Positions 15,914-23,174 of a stretch of 64,000 bases of DNA are shown here, in pieces. The DNA is taken from contig NZ_JABBPG010000001.1 in assembly GCF_013140855.1 (NCBI RefSeq), positions 124,001-188,000 of the forward strand, given 5' to 3'. The position numbers were made by a program, and so were the translations under genes. This stretch comes from Pseudoalteromonas caenipelagi. Its GTDB lineage: Bacteria; Pseudomonadota; Gammaproteobacteria; Enterobacterales; Alteromonadaceae. How positions within the stretch are numbered: position 1 is the stretch's first letter; each line of letters begins with the position of its first letter. The notes under the pieces are model-generated. The model did no database searches. It was not told where the DNA came from and was given only the letters and a program-made list of their open reading frames with translations.

Positions 15914-16125
15914 AGCACAATTTCAATCCAAAACCTTCAACCACACTCATGCTGACAAAGTAGGCCAAGCTGCGCCTAGCACTTTGCAATCAAGCCTTAA
16001 AACCTAGAGTAAGCCTAAAAAATAATGCCCGCAAAGGCCTAAATATTCGCAGAATAGATATTTTCGATGTGAAAACATCAAAGGAACTGGCATTACACGT
16101 TCACCTTTTGATAATTTAATAATGG

Positions 16126-16227
16126 CTGTCTATATTGTTTCGTCTGTCTATATTGTTTCGTCTGTCTATATTGTTTCGTCTGTCTATATTGTTTCGTCTG
16201 TCTATATTGTTTCGTCTATATTGTTTC
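16126..16227 (+). repeat. 18-bp tandem repeat, five exact copies plus a partial one
   Basis: The unit CTGTCTATATTGTTTCGT occurs at 16126, 16144, 16162, 16180 and 16198 without change. A sixth, lacking four to six bases, ends at about 16227. Because 18 is a multiple of three the array is translatable and encodes a repeated six-residue motif (FRLSIL). Confidence 0.93.
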
Positions 16228-16383
16228 TTAAATATTTTTGCGCTTATTGGTTTATTACTATTTGTCGCACTATTACAACCTCAATTGTTAATTGAGGCAT
16301 TTAACCCAGTCACAACCAATATCCCATTAATTGGTTTAAGTCTTGCTTTACTTAACAATTTAAAGCAATCTAGTCAGAGCTAA
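16135..16383 (+). CDS. Cassette 14 remnant: membrane peptide with FRLSIL repeats
   Basis: An open frame from TTG 16135 reads (FRLSIL)x4 and then FRLYCFLNIFALIGLLLFVALLQ. The last part, about residues 26-82, resembles the C-terminus of an ordinary cassette membrane protein and ends just before attC 14. The natural 5' end was probably lost when the transposase element arrived; the repeat supplies a new in-frame N-terminus. No convincing ribosome site is seen, so expression is doubtful. Confidence 0.35.
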   Translation: MFRLSILFRLSILFRLSILFRLSILFRLYCFLNIFALIGLLLFVALLQPQLLIEAFNPVTTNIPLIGLSLALLNNLKQSSQS

Positions 16384-16392
16384 ATGTATATA

Positions 16393-16493
16393 TAACAAGC
16401 CAATTAAGTGTGGGACTGCTAAATTTTGGCTCGGTTTCGCTTTGCTACACAATTTTAGCCAAGCATTTTGTTCCGCATATGCGGTTGTTAGCA
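16393..16493 (+). repeat. attC site 14
   Basis: Starts TAACAAGCCAATTAAG and ends GCGGTTGTTAGCA (G-T-T-G instead of the usual C before GTTAG). Arms TTGGCT and AGCCAAGC with ATTTTAG. Confidence 0.87.
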
Positions 16494-16508
16494 CTACAAG
16501 GAGATAGC

Positions 16509-17342
16509 ATGCACAAATCTATACCATTTTTACTTTTAATTATTTCATTAGTTTCTTTTTCACTGAAAGCTGAAAATTATGATTATGAGATAAATAAAGT
16601 CGAATATAAAAACTTAGTTGCTAACTTATACTTACCAAAAACAGAGAAAAAACTTCCTGTAGTAATTGCCTTTGGTGGCTCTGAGGGCGGATTAGATACT
16701 GGTAATGCAAATGGAGAAATGATCGCACCTCACGGTGTTGCTGTATTAGGACTAGCTTATTTTAAAGAAAAAGGTATTTCTCAAACGCTAGATCAAATAC
16801 CAATGGAGTATTTCATTGATGCAATTAACTATTTGGAAACTCACCCTTTAATAGACTCATCTAGAATTGGTGTGGTTGGTGGCTCTAGAGGTTCAGAGGC
16901 TGCATTTTTATTAGCAAGTATGGATTCCCGTATAAAATCTATAGTTGTTACAACTCCAAGTAAGGTTGCTTGGTATGGTCTAACAATACCGAAGTCAGCT
17001 TGGACAATTGAAGGTCAAGATATACCAGCTTTAGGCCTAGAGTTGGATTCAAATGCTAAGTTAATCGACAGATTCACTGTTGCATTAGAAAATAAAACTA
17101 ACGTCAATAAATCCTTATTTAAATTTGAAAATATTAATGGTCCAATACTTTTGATTTCAGCAGAAAGTGATCAAGTTTGGCCGTCTTTTCAAATGTCTAA
17201 AGACATAGAAGTTTATTTAAAAAATAAGCAGTTTAAGCATAAAGTAGTACATAACTCTTATAAAACAGGCCACGGTTTCAGCCAAGAGACAGCCCCAGAA
17301 ATTAAAAAATCTATAATTAATCACTTTGTGAGTACATTGTAG
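16509..17342 (+). CDS. Cassette 15: exported alpha/beta hydrolase of the BAAT C-terminal type
   Basis: A 277-residue protein with a signal peptide (about residues 1-20, ending SFSLKA). The alpha/beta hydrolase core resembles the C-terminal domain of bile acid-CoA/acyl-CoA thioester hydrolases: VVIAFGGSEGG, nucleophile Ser in GGSRGSEAA, acid Asp in ISAESDQVWPS and His in KTGHGF. The usual N-terminal domain of acyl-CoA thioesterases is absent. The substrate is unknown; with a signal peptide it acts outside the cytosol. AAGGAGATAGC precedes the ATG at 16509. Confidence 0.82.
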   Translation: MHKSIPFLLLIISLVSFSLKAENYDYEINKVEYKNLVANLYLPKTEKKLPVVIAFGGSEGGLDTGNANGEMIAPHGVAVLGLAYFKEKGISQTLDQIPMEYFIDAINYLETHPLIDSSRIGVVGGSRGSEAAFLLASMDSRIKSIVVTTPSKVAWYGLTIPKSAWTIEGQDIPALGLELDSNAKLIDRFTVALENKTNVNKSLFKFENINGPILLISAESDQVWPSFQMSKDIEVYLKNKQFKHKVVHNSYKTGHGFSQETAPEIKKSIINHFVSTL

Positions 17343-17345
17343 TGC

Positions 17346-17441
17346 TAAAAAGCCGTTTAAAAGGAAAAAAACAGTTGGCTTTTGCTCGTTCCTCGCTTAT
17401 TTTAGCCAACAACTTGTTTGCCTCTTAACGAGGCGTTAGCT
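17346..17441 (+). repeat. attC site 15, degenerate 5' box
   Basis: The site begins TAAAAAGCCG where others have TAACAAG, so the conserved AAC is AAA. The rest is normal: arms GTTGGCT and AGCCAAC, end GAGGCGTTAGCT. Confidence 0.82.
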
Positions 17442-17463
17442 AATAATTCAATATGGGATGTAT

Positions 17464-17784
17464 ATGAAAAAGATAAGTGTATTGATAGCACTGTTATTGA
17501 TAGTGAATAGTGCTCATGCGAAGGATATCTCATGCTCTGGAAAAGTAAGTATGTTAATGGCTGAGCATATTAGTTGTAAAGATAGCAGTAACAAGAAACA
17601 GTTTGCTTTTAAATTAGAAGGGACGACATCATGGAAGTGTAGTGGTAGTGATACCGCATCATCTCTGTTGTTAGCCGCTAAAGTGGCTGAAAAGCCACTT
17701 ACCATTTATATGGATGATGCAAATGGCGCAACATGCTCTACTCATAATGGATATTTAAAAGTTAGTTATATCATCCTTTATTAG
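17464..17784 (+). CDS. Cassette 16: small secreted Cys-containing protein
   Basis: A 106-residue protein with a clear signal peptide (MKKISVLIALLLIVNSAHA). The mature 87 residues contain four Cys (ISCSG, ISCKD, WKCSG, ATCST), suggesting two disulfides in the periplasm or outside. The ATG at 17464 is preferred over 17458 because GGGATG is then spaced correctly. No family recognised. Confidence 0.65.
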   Translation: MKKISVLIALLLIVNSAHAKDISCSGKVSMLMAEHISCKDSSNKKQFAFKLEGTTSWKCSGSDTASSLLLAAKVAEKPLTIYMDDANGATCSTHNGYLKVSYIILY

Positions 17785-17785
17785 C

Positions 17786-17885
17786 TAACAAGTGCCTAAC
17801 CCAAAAGGGACGCAAAACTGCAGGCTGCGCTCCTTCGTCGCTAATTTTACCCTGCTATTTAGCGCCGGTTAGGTAAGCGTTAGCA
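17786..17885 (+). repeat. attC site 16
   Basis: Starts TAACAAGTGCCTAACCC and ends GTAAGCGTTAGCA. Member of the GACGCAAAAC subfamily with attC 3 and 13. Confidence 0.88.
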
Positions 17886-17911
17886 CTTTTAATGAATATC
17901 GAGATATCTGG

Positions 17912-18547
17912 ATGATAGATTTTTCAATTTTACCTGTGTTTTTTACTGCAATTTTCTTTCTGGCCATATCACCTGGCCCAGATTTAGTTCTTATTTCTAC
18001 TTACTCTTCGACGAAGGGCGTTCAAGCGGGGGTCATGGTAGCTATTGGTGTCTTTTTCGCCGGTATTTTTCAAACTTTACTCGTGGCTTTAGGTTTAGGG
18101 CAATTGATGCAATCAATGCCTTTCTTTGCGTATGTTATAAAAATTGTTGGTGCCCTATATTTGAGTTACTTAGGTATAAAAATGTTAAGAAGTTGGTACC
18201 GCAATAATCAACAAACCTCTAACACTCAATTTAGTAGTGAAAATTTAACCGACTTAAGCTTGATAAATAAGGGGTTATTAAATAACCTGCTTAACCCAAA
18301 GGCTTTATTGTTTTTTAGTCTGTTTTTACCTCAATTTACAACGGGAACAGGCTCACTTTCAGTCCAAATTTTAATACTTGGAGTTTTGCTTAGTAGCTTT
18401 GTTTTATTAGTAAACTGTGCATTTTCAGTAACATTTAGCCAATTTGGTAAATTAGTTAGTAAAAAGTTTAACTCAGGCCGCCACATAGATGGGCTATTAG
18501 GTTTTATCTTTTTAGGTTTAGCAACTCGCTTAGCTACCAGTAAATAA
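17912..18547 (+). CDS. Cassette 17: LysE/RhtB-family amino-acid exporter
   Basis: A 211-residue inner-membrane protein with about six hydrophobic helices. The family signature FLAISPGPDLVLI is at residues 16-28. GVQAGVMVAIGVFFAG and LLNPKALLFF (LNPK motif) follow. Family members export amino acids such as lysine, threonine or homoserine lactone; the substrate is not predictable here. The ATG at 17912 has only a weak ribosome site. Confidence 0.9.
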   Translation: MIDFSILPVFFTAIFFLAISPGPDLVLISTYSSTKGVQAGVMVAIGVFFAGIFQTLLVALGLGQLMQSMPFFAYVIKIVGALYLSYLGIKMLRSWYRNNQQTSNTQFSSENLTDLSLINKGLLNNLLNPKALLFFSLFLPQFTTGTGSLSVQILILGVLLSSFVLLVNCAFSVTFSQFGKLVSKKFNSGRHIDGLLGFIFLGLATRLATSK

Positions 18548-18653
18548 CAAGTGCTAACAAGGCCTTAAAGTCGGATTAGTAGCAGTTTGCTCGGTTCCAC
18601 TTCGTTTTACATTTTAGCAAACTGCTACTCACCGCTTTATGCGTGCGTTAACT
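18545..18653 (+). repeat. attC site 17 with a doubled TAACAAG start
   Basis: TAACAAG occurs at 18545 (forming the LysE stop codon) and again at 18555, from which a normal site runs to TGCGTTAACT. Arms AGTTTGCT and AGCAAACT. The extra copy looks like the remnant of a second attC. Confidence 0.85.
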
Positions 18654-18670
18654 ATTACAAGGAGATTTTT

Positions 18671-19114
18671 GTGTCGAAGTCAGTATCAGATATATATTCC
18701 GAGATTGAGAATAAAAAAAAAGCCAAACGTAAAAAAATCAAATTAGGTATTCTAGCTTTTGTTGTTCTGTTCATCGTTTATAAATTTTTAACAGGAAGTG
18801 TTAGCTTTACAAAAGTCTATTCTCTTAGCCCAGAAAATTTAGGGCTCCAAGGATTTTTTCTCGTCAGAAACTCTATTAATAACTACCGACTAGAAAATGA
18901 TAGGGTCAAAGAAATATTGAAAGGTGCGGGTTTCACTTACAAAGAGTTCACAGGTTTGGTTACAATTGAAACTTTTGTGCCAAATGATGGTGGTTATATC
19001 GATCTTGAGTTTACTTCAAAAAATACCGAGGTTGATTGGGAGCCAATTTATCAAGCTATTACTCAAGATATTGTGGATAAAGCGATAGCTAACAAACAAA
19101 TCAACGCGGACTAA
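18671..19114 (+). CDS. Cassette 18: single-pass membrane protein
   Basis: A 147-residue protein starting at GTG 18671 with AAGGAG six bases upstream. A highly basic stretch (KKKAKRKKIK) precedes one membrane helix (about residues 25-43), placing the N-terminus in the cytosol and the acidic C-terminal domain outside. The last eight codons (IANKQINAD) lie inside attC 18. No family recognised. Confidence 0.6.
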   Translation: MSKSVSDIYSEIENKKKAKRKKIKLGILAFVVLFIVYKFLTGSVSFTKVYSLSPENLGLQGFFLVRNSINNYRLENDRVKEILKGAGFTYKEFTGLVTIETFVPNDGGYIDLEFTSKNTEVDWEPIYQAITQDIVDKAIANKQINAD

Positions 19115-19172
19115 AAGAGCTTGGCTTCGCTTTTATAACCAAACTTTAAAGTCCTTTATTTGAGTGTTAACT
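19090..19172 (+). repeat. attC site 18
   Basis: An 83-bp site starting TAACAAACAAATCAACGCGG and ending GAGTGTTAACT. It is shorter, with GCTTGGCT and a weak counterpart AACCAAAC. Confidence 0.8.
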
Positions 19173-19189
19173 ATCATCAGGAAAAACCA

Positions 19190-20035
19190 ATGCACATATT
19201 CACTTCGCTAGATATTGAATCATGCCGCAAAACCATAGCAGGCGAAGGGGCAAATCGTGTGTCTTTTGTTTACCATCTGAAAATAAGCGATATAGATGGT
19301 TATAAGACATGGCTGAATGAAAGTGAGCATAGCTTTAGTGGTAAAAGATTATACCGAGTTAAGGCAGACCCTGTTGCTCGAGAAGGAATGCTGGTAGATG
19401 AAATTCTGATTGACGAATTTTACTCAGTACAAAAGGGCCTCGATTTTTTGTCCACCCTCGGTGGTGCTCTAGAGCGGTTTTGTTCTGAGTATGCCATCTT
19501 AGTGATTAAGCCAGAACCACCGATTGTTTTTCATTTGGTCAAGTGGATATCACGGCTTATTCGGTTATTCAAAGGGACTACTGATAAAGGCACACCTAGC
19601 GCTAATTGGAGCGCAGAAAATATTGCTGTTTGGCCAGATGACAAGCAAATGGAAGTAGCAAGAGCCCAAAATCTTGACGAGACACTTTTTGTCTACAACT
19701 TAAATAAATATAAGCCGGTCGCCCAGTACAGTGACGTTAACGAAGGCAGTAAAAATGTCAGCGGAAAGGAGGCATATGATCGCTATTCCAAGATAGCAGG
19801 TTTTGAATTGCTCAGAAGAGGGGCGTACCCAGTTTATGGTGGAAAGCCCATTTGTATATTCAGCAGTGATAAGGATTGTATGCTGGCACAGCACTGGGAT
19901 CATTTTATATTTGTTCGTTATCCTCAGCGGCGTAACCTTCTGGCTACGATTGAAAGTGAAGAATTTAACAAAGGTGAAGTTCACCGCGATGCAGGGCTTC
20001 AACGTGTCGCAATTTGCATGGGCAAAGAAGCCTAA
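19190..20035 (+). CDS. Cassette 19: DUF1330-like dimeric alpha/beta-barrel protein
   Basis: A 281-residue protein. The C-terminal half (about residues 165-280: LFVYNLNKYK...SGKEAYDRYSKIAGFELLRRGAYPVYGG, then HFIFVRYPQRRNLLATIESEEF) follows the DUF1330/ferredoxin-like barrel pattern. The N-terminal half (FVYHLKISDIDGYKTWL...) has a similar but weaker layout, so it may be an internal duplication. The ATG at 19190 has AGGA seven bases upstream; an earlier TTG (19160) lies in attC 18. The stop is the TAA of attC 19. Function unknown. Confidence 0.65.
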   Translation: MHIFTSLDIESCRKTIAGEGANRVSFVYHLKISDIDGYKTWLNESEHSFSGKRLYRVKADPVAREGMLVDEILIDEFYSVQKGLDFLSTLGGALERFCSEYAILVIKPEPPIVFHLVKWISRLIRLFKGTTDKGTPSANWSAENIAVWPDDKQMEVARAQNLDETLFVYNLNKYKPVAQYSDVNEGSKNVSGKEAYDRYSKIAGFELLRRGAYPVYGGKPICIFSSDKDCMLAQHWDHFIFVRYPQRRNLLATIESEEFNKGEVHRDAGLQRVAICMGKEA

Positions 20036-20099
20036 CAAGTCGCTACACACAAAAATTACTCGCTGCGCTTTTAATTTTCAGGTGAACAAGACGTTAGGC
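20033..20099 (+). repeat. attC site 19 (short type)
   Basis: A 67-bp site starting TAACAAGTCGCTACAC and ending AAGACGTTAGGC. This is the last convincing attC of the array. Confidence 0.8.
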
Positions 20100-20128
20100 T
20101 TTTATAAGATCACTGAGGGAAAATTAAA

Positions 20129-20641
20129 TTGTTATATATTTTTGGTGGCTTGCCCGGTACAGGTAAGTCAGAGCTATCTAAATACTTGTCTGAAACTATA
20201 GGTGCTGTTTATCTACGTATTGATACGATTGAACAAACCTTAAAAAACCATGCTATTAAACAGATTTATGACGAGGGCTATCAGGTTGCCTCAACTATAG
20301 CATCAGAAAATTTAAAGCTTGGGCAGTCAGTTGTTGCTGATTCTACAAATCCAGTAAATGAGTCACGAGAGTTGTGGAGAAATACAGCAATTAGTGCTAG
20401 TGCCCAATTTATTGAAATTGAAATTATTTGCTCTGATCTGAAAGAACATAAACAAAGGATAGAGACTAGAGTTTCTGATATACCAGAGTTACAACTTCCA
20501 ACGTGGAAGAGTGTTATTGAACGTGAATACCATCAATGGACGACTGAAAGAGTGGTTGTTGATACGGCAGGTAGAACTTTAGAGCAAAGCAAACATGTTT
20601 TAATGAATGCTATTGGTTTGTCAGCACGAGCAAAAACCTAA
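20129..20641 (+). CDS. Cassette 20: P-loop kinase-like ATP-binding protein
   Basis: A 170-residue AAA/zeta-toxin-like or small-molecule-kinase-like protein. The Walker A GLPGTGKSELS is at residues 7-17, followed by YLRIDTIE and SVVADSTNP (Walker-B-like strand with Asp). Such proteins phosphorylate small molecules or antibiotics or act as tRNA/nucleotide kinases; the substrate is not evident. The start is a TTG at 20129 with AGGGA upstream. The TAA stop is followed by CACT rather than a recognisable attC. Confidence 0.75.
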   Translation: MLYIFGGLPGTGKSELSKYLSETIGAVYLRIDTIEQTLKNHAIKQIYDEGYQVASTIASENLKLGQSVVADSTNPVNESRELWRNTAISASAQFIEIEIICSDLKEHKQRIETRVSDIPELQLPTWKSVIEREYHQWTTERVVVDTAGRTLEQSKHVLMNAIGLSARAKT

Positions 20642-21089
20642 CACTATGAACCTTCTCCCAATTCTTTTTAGCTGCTTTTAAGCAGCTAATCTGTAGTGGC
20701 AATGCTTAAACCTATTCAATTTTATTACGTCGGTTAGCCGTTAAAATTGTTTGCCGTAAACACGATAGGGACGTTACGCGGTAGTCTCTTATCTCGTCTC
20801 ATTGCTGCCTAAATGAGTTATTACTGAGGTAGTTTTCGGCTACTAGACAATCATAGATTAACCATAATTTGGAACACAAGGGGGCTCATTCGCCCAGTTA
20901 GTTAAAGGTGCATAACGCAGTTATCAGCTAAGGTGGACGTTTAGTTGTCAATTTGACCTAGATTGGACCTAAATACTGTACGCCAGTATAATGCCACATC
21001 TTCTTATGTTGCAGTTATCGTTATAATCGAACGGTGATAACGCTAAATAAAATAGATGTTTTCATAAATAACTTTATAAGGAAAAGTAC
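20642..21089. other. Gene-free stretch at the 3' end of the integron
   Basis: No gene is seen. TTAGCTGCTT and AAGCAGCTAA form a 10-bp hairpin at 20668-20689 without a T-run on the + strand. GGTTAGCC at about 20733 and GCATAACGC at about 20911 vaguely recall attC ends but have no partner arms. The stretch presumably holds the promoter of the lipoprotein gene that follows. Confidence 0.5.
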
Positions 21090-21614
21090 GTGCGTGTACT
21101 AATACTTATCGCTTGTGCATTTATATTGATTAACCTTAGCGCTTGTGGCTCTACTGGAATTGTTCGAGTCAGCGAAACAAAGTTATACAAAGCGGAAATG
21201 AACGGTTTAAAACTATACCGTAGTGGTAATTATGAACAAGCTTTTGAGCTGCTCAAAGAGCCTGCGCAGATGGGTTACAAAGGCGCACAATATGTATTGG
21301 CTTTTATGTTTTTAAAGGGGCAGTATGTTGAACAATCCACCGTGTTAGGTATGGGGTGGCTTGGAGTTGCAAAAGAAGCCGACGTAAAAGATTGGAACAT
21401 ACAGTTTGACAAGTTTTACGCAGTAGCCCCAGAGGGGTTAAAAACTAAAATTGATGCAAAGGTGGCACAATACATCGCACAATTTGGTTTAAAAGCGCAA
21501 AACGTTACGTGTAAAAAGTCATTGAATACATCGACGAAAAGAGTTGATGTTAAATGTGATAACTATGAAGGAATAGGTCAACTGTACGAAATAGAAATGA
21601 CAGAAACACAGTAA
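21090..21614 (+). CDS. Lipoprotein with Sel1/TPR-like repeats
   Basis: A 174-residue protein with a lipoprotein signal peptide ending in the lipobox LSAC (Cys at residue 19). YRSGNYEQAFELLKEPAQMGYKGAQYVLAFMFLKGQYV has the helix-turn-helix spacing of Sel1 repeats; GMGWLGVAKEA continues it. The C-terminal third contains two Cys. It is probably a periplasmic adaptor. The GTG at 21090 is preceded by AAGGAAAA. It lies just outside the integron. Confidence 0.7.
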   Translation: MRVLILIACAFILINLSACGSTGIVRVSETKLYKAEMNGLKLYRSGNYEQAFELLKEPAQMGYKGAQYVLAFMFLKGQYVEQSTVLGMGWLGVAKEADVKDWNIQFDKFYAVAPEGLKTKIDAKVAQYIAQFGLKAQNVTCKKSLNTSTKRVDVKCDNYEGIGQLYEIEMTETQ

Positions 21615-21667
21615 ACCAGCTCAAGTAATATCTAAGCTTTTAGTAAGGGACAAAAGGATTAAAAATT

Positions 21668-22681
21668 ATGAAATGTAATATAGTAATCATCGCTGCCGCA
21701 CTATCTAGTAGTTCAGTATTTGCGCAGAGTGAATTTAATAAAACACATACAATTTACTTTGACAATGTACTCGATGGTCAGCTAGTAAATCAGCAATCAA
21801 TGGACATAGATTTTAAAGGTACAAACGAGCGCTTTGTAGCTAAAACAGATGCCGAAATCTTATCAGGTAGAACAAGTGCAGATACGCAGTTAGTACATTT
21901 TGAAATTAGCAAACCTGATCACAGCGAAATGATGTATTTTACAGGTGCGTTAAGCGACACGGCATATTCGGGAACATGGCATTCAAATAAAGGAACTCGT
22001 GGCGATTGGAATCTTGTTCTTAATCCACAAAATCAATTTTCAAGCTGTAGAGACATACTTCAAGCAGGTGTAAGCACAGGTGATGGTGTGTACGATATCG
22101 TTGGTGATAATGGCGACCTACTGAGTGTTTATTGCGATATGACAACAGATGGTGGTGGTTGGACGTTAGTAGGGAGCTTTCCTAAAAACCATGCTGGTGG
22201 GGTTAAAAACATAACACAATATTCAGATGAGCCTGAAGCATCACCATATAACCCGAGTAAACTTTGGATGTACAAAGGGAGTCTATCAAGATTTATAGAT
22301 GTGAGAGAGCAAATTGCCTGTTCTCAAGCACAATGTGCCGACGGTAAAGCGGTGTATGGTGTGAACTTCTCTACATTTGAACTTGAACAAGTAAGGACAA
22401 CCTGGGCGTATCAAGATAAAGTTGCTGCAATGCCTATGAGAGCAGATCAACCAACTTGTAGAACAGGGTTAAACAATCCTAACTCGTCGTATGCTGGTTG
22501 CTCTAACCCAAGTTATGTTACTTATACGAGCACTGATACTTATATTGGCTGGCAAGGTGATGTTCATGGCGGATATTGCTGGGTAGCGCGTGGTACTTAC
22601 AAGCCGAACTCTTTAGGTTCTTCCTTATGTAAAGGTGTGGAGCCAAATGGCTCTAAATGGGCGCTTTTGTGGATGCGTTAA
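21668..22681 (+). CDS. Secreted fibrinogen-like (FBG/intelectin-type) protein
   Basis: A 337-residue protein with a signal peptide (about residues 1-19, ending VFA). Residues about 120-160 contain the fibrinogen-C start: SCRDILQAG...GVYDIV, then VYCDMTTDGGGWTLVGSF. This is followed by a Cys-rich region and a C-terminal GYCWVARGTY...SKWALLWMR. In animals the fold binds sugars (ficolin, intelectin); in marine bacteria such proteins may bind glycans, but this one is uncharacterised. The N-terminal 110 residues are a separate beta-rich domain. It follows the lipoprotein by 53 bases and may share its transcript. Confidence 0.75.
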   Translation: MKCNIVIIAAALSSSSVFAQSEFNKTHTIYFDNVLDGQLVNQQSMDIDFKGTNERFVAKTDAEILSGRTSADTQLVHFEISKPDHSEMMYFTGALSDTAYSGTWHSNKGTRGDWNLVLNPQNQFSSCRDILQAGVSTGDGVYDIVGDNGDLLSVYCDMTTDGGGWTLVGSFPKNHAGGVKNITQYSDEPEASPYNPSKLWMYKGSLSRFIDVREQIACSQAQCADGKAVYGVNFSTFELEQVRTTWAYQDKVAAMPMRADQPTCRTGLNNPNSSYAGCSNPSYVTYTSTDTYIGWQGDVHGGYCWVARGTYKPNSLGSSLCKGVEPNGSKWALLWMR

Positions 22682-22746
22682 TACTTAGAGCCTAAGTGAG
22701 ATAGAGGCGAGTTGTGACTGATAGTACATTCGTCTCTAATTCACTA

Positions 22747-23118
22747 TCAAAAAGCGATGATAGCAAGCATACCTAGTACCGTGTATATAATACCAAAGTT
22801 AAAAGAAAACTTTGCATACCAGGATGGAATCACCAACTGATTTGAATTTTGCTTTGTAAGTTTGCCAGCAAGCCAAAATCCGTATATCCAGCCTATGACA
22901 TTGTGTGTGATGTAAAAAGTGGGCAACAATATTTGCCATTTTGAAAACGGTAAATAAAGCAACGCAAAAATTGAGACAATAGCCCAAACAAGCTCAATGA
23001 TTGAAGTGATAGCAGTAACAGGTGTGACTGGATTGTTAGGTGCGCTCAAGATATAACGGGCTTCATAAATTATGATAAGTCCAATTAATAAGCTTAAACC
23101 TAGATAAACCTCAATCAT
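22747..23118 (-). CDS. Small four-helix membrane protein
   Basis: A 123-residue protein with four hydrophobic segments (about residues 2-19, 36-56, 62-80 and 102-122). AAGGAGCGTTCC directly precedes the ATG at 23118; an upstream ATG at 23160 would add 14 non-hydrophobic residues. It lies 56 bases downstream of the KamA-type gene on the same strand and could be co-transcribed. No family recognised. Confidence 0.65.
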   Translation of the reverse strand: MIEVYLGLSLLIGLIIIYEARYILSAPNNPVTPVTAITSIIELVWAIVSIFALLYLPFSKWQILLPTFYITHNVIGWIYGFWLAGKLTKQNSNQLVIPSWYAKFSFNFGIIYTVLGMLAIIAF

Positions 23119-23174
23119 GGAACGCTCCTTAAAAGAGGGCAGCTGGGCACAGCTACCCAATTTAATTTACACAA

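Larger units (their letters stand above)
14837..16134 (+). mobile_element. Y1 (HUH) transposase element inserted in an attC
   Basis: Left limit is the point where attC 13 homology ends. GAGACACCCA near the left end and TGGCTGTCTA at about 16123-16132 are loosely inverted, so the right end is placed just before the 18-bp repeats; this end is uncertain. The 221 bases after the transposase stop carry no gene. Confidence 0.55.
5491..20641. mobile_element. Chromosomal integron with about 20 gene cassettes
   Basis: The unit is an IntI integrase on the - strand followed by an array of mostly single-gene cassettes on the + strand. Each cassette is followed by an attC-like imperfect palindrome that begins TAACAAG and ends CGTTAG or CGTTAT. 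Eighteen complete attC sites and one truncated site are visible. Most belong to a recognisable family of about 100 bp with internal arms TTGGCT and AGCCAA and the spacer ATTTTAG; a few are 66-83 bp. The integrase is intact, so the array may still be active. The last cassette (20,100-20,641) has no convincing attC after it. Confidence 0.93.

Noticed and set aside
16126..16227. The 18-bp repeats as a CRISPR array
   Set aside because: Units are directly adjacent with no spacers, and no cas gene is nearby.
20636..20740. A possible attC after the last cassette (CCTAACAC ... GGTTAGCC with an inner AGCTGC/GCAGCT palindrome)
   Set aside because: The outer arms do not pair, the TAACAAG and GCGTTA boxes are absent, and the internal sequence is unlike all other sites. 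It was noted only as a hairpin in a gene-free stretch.
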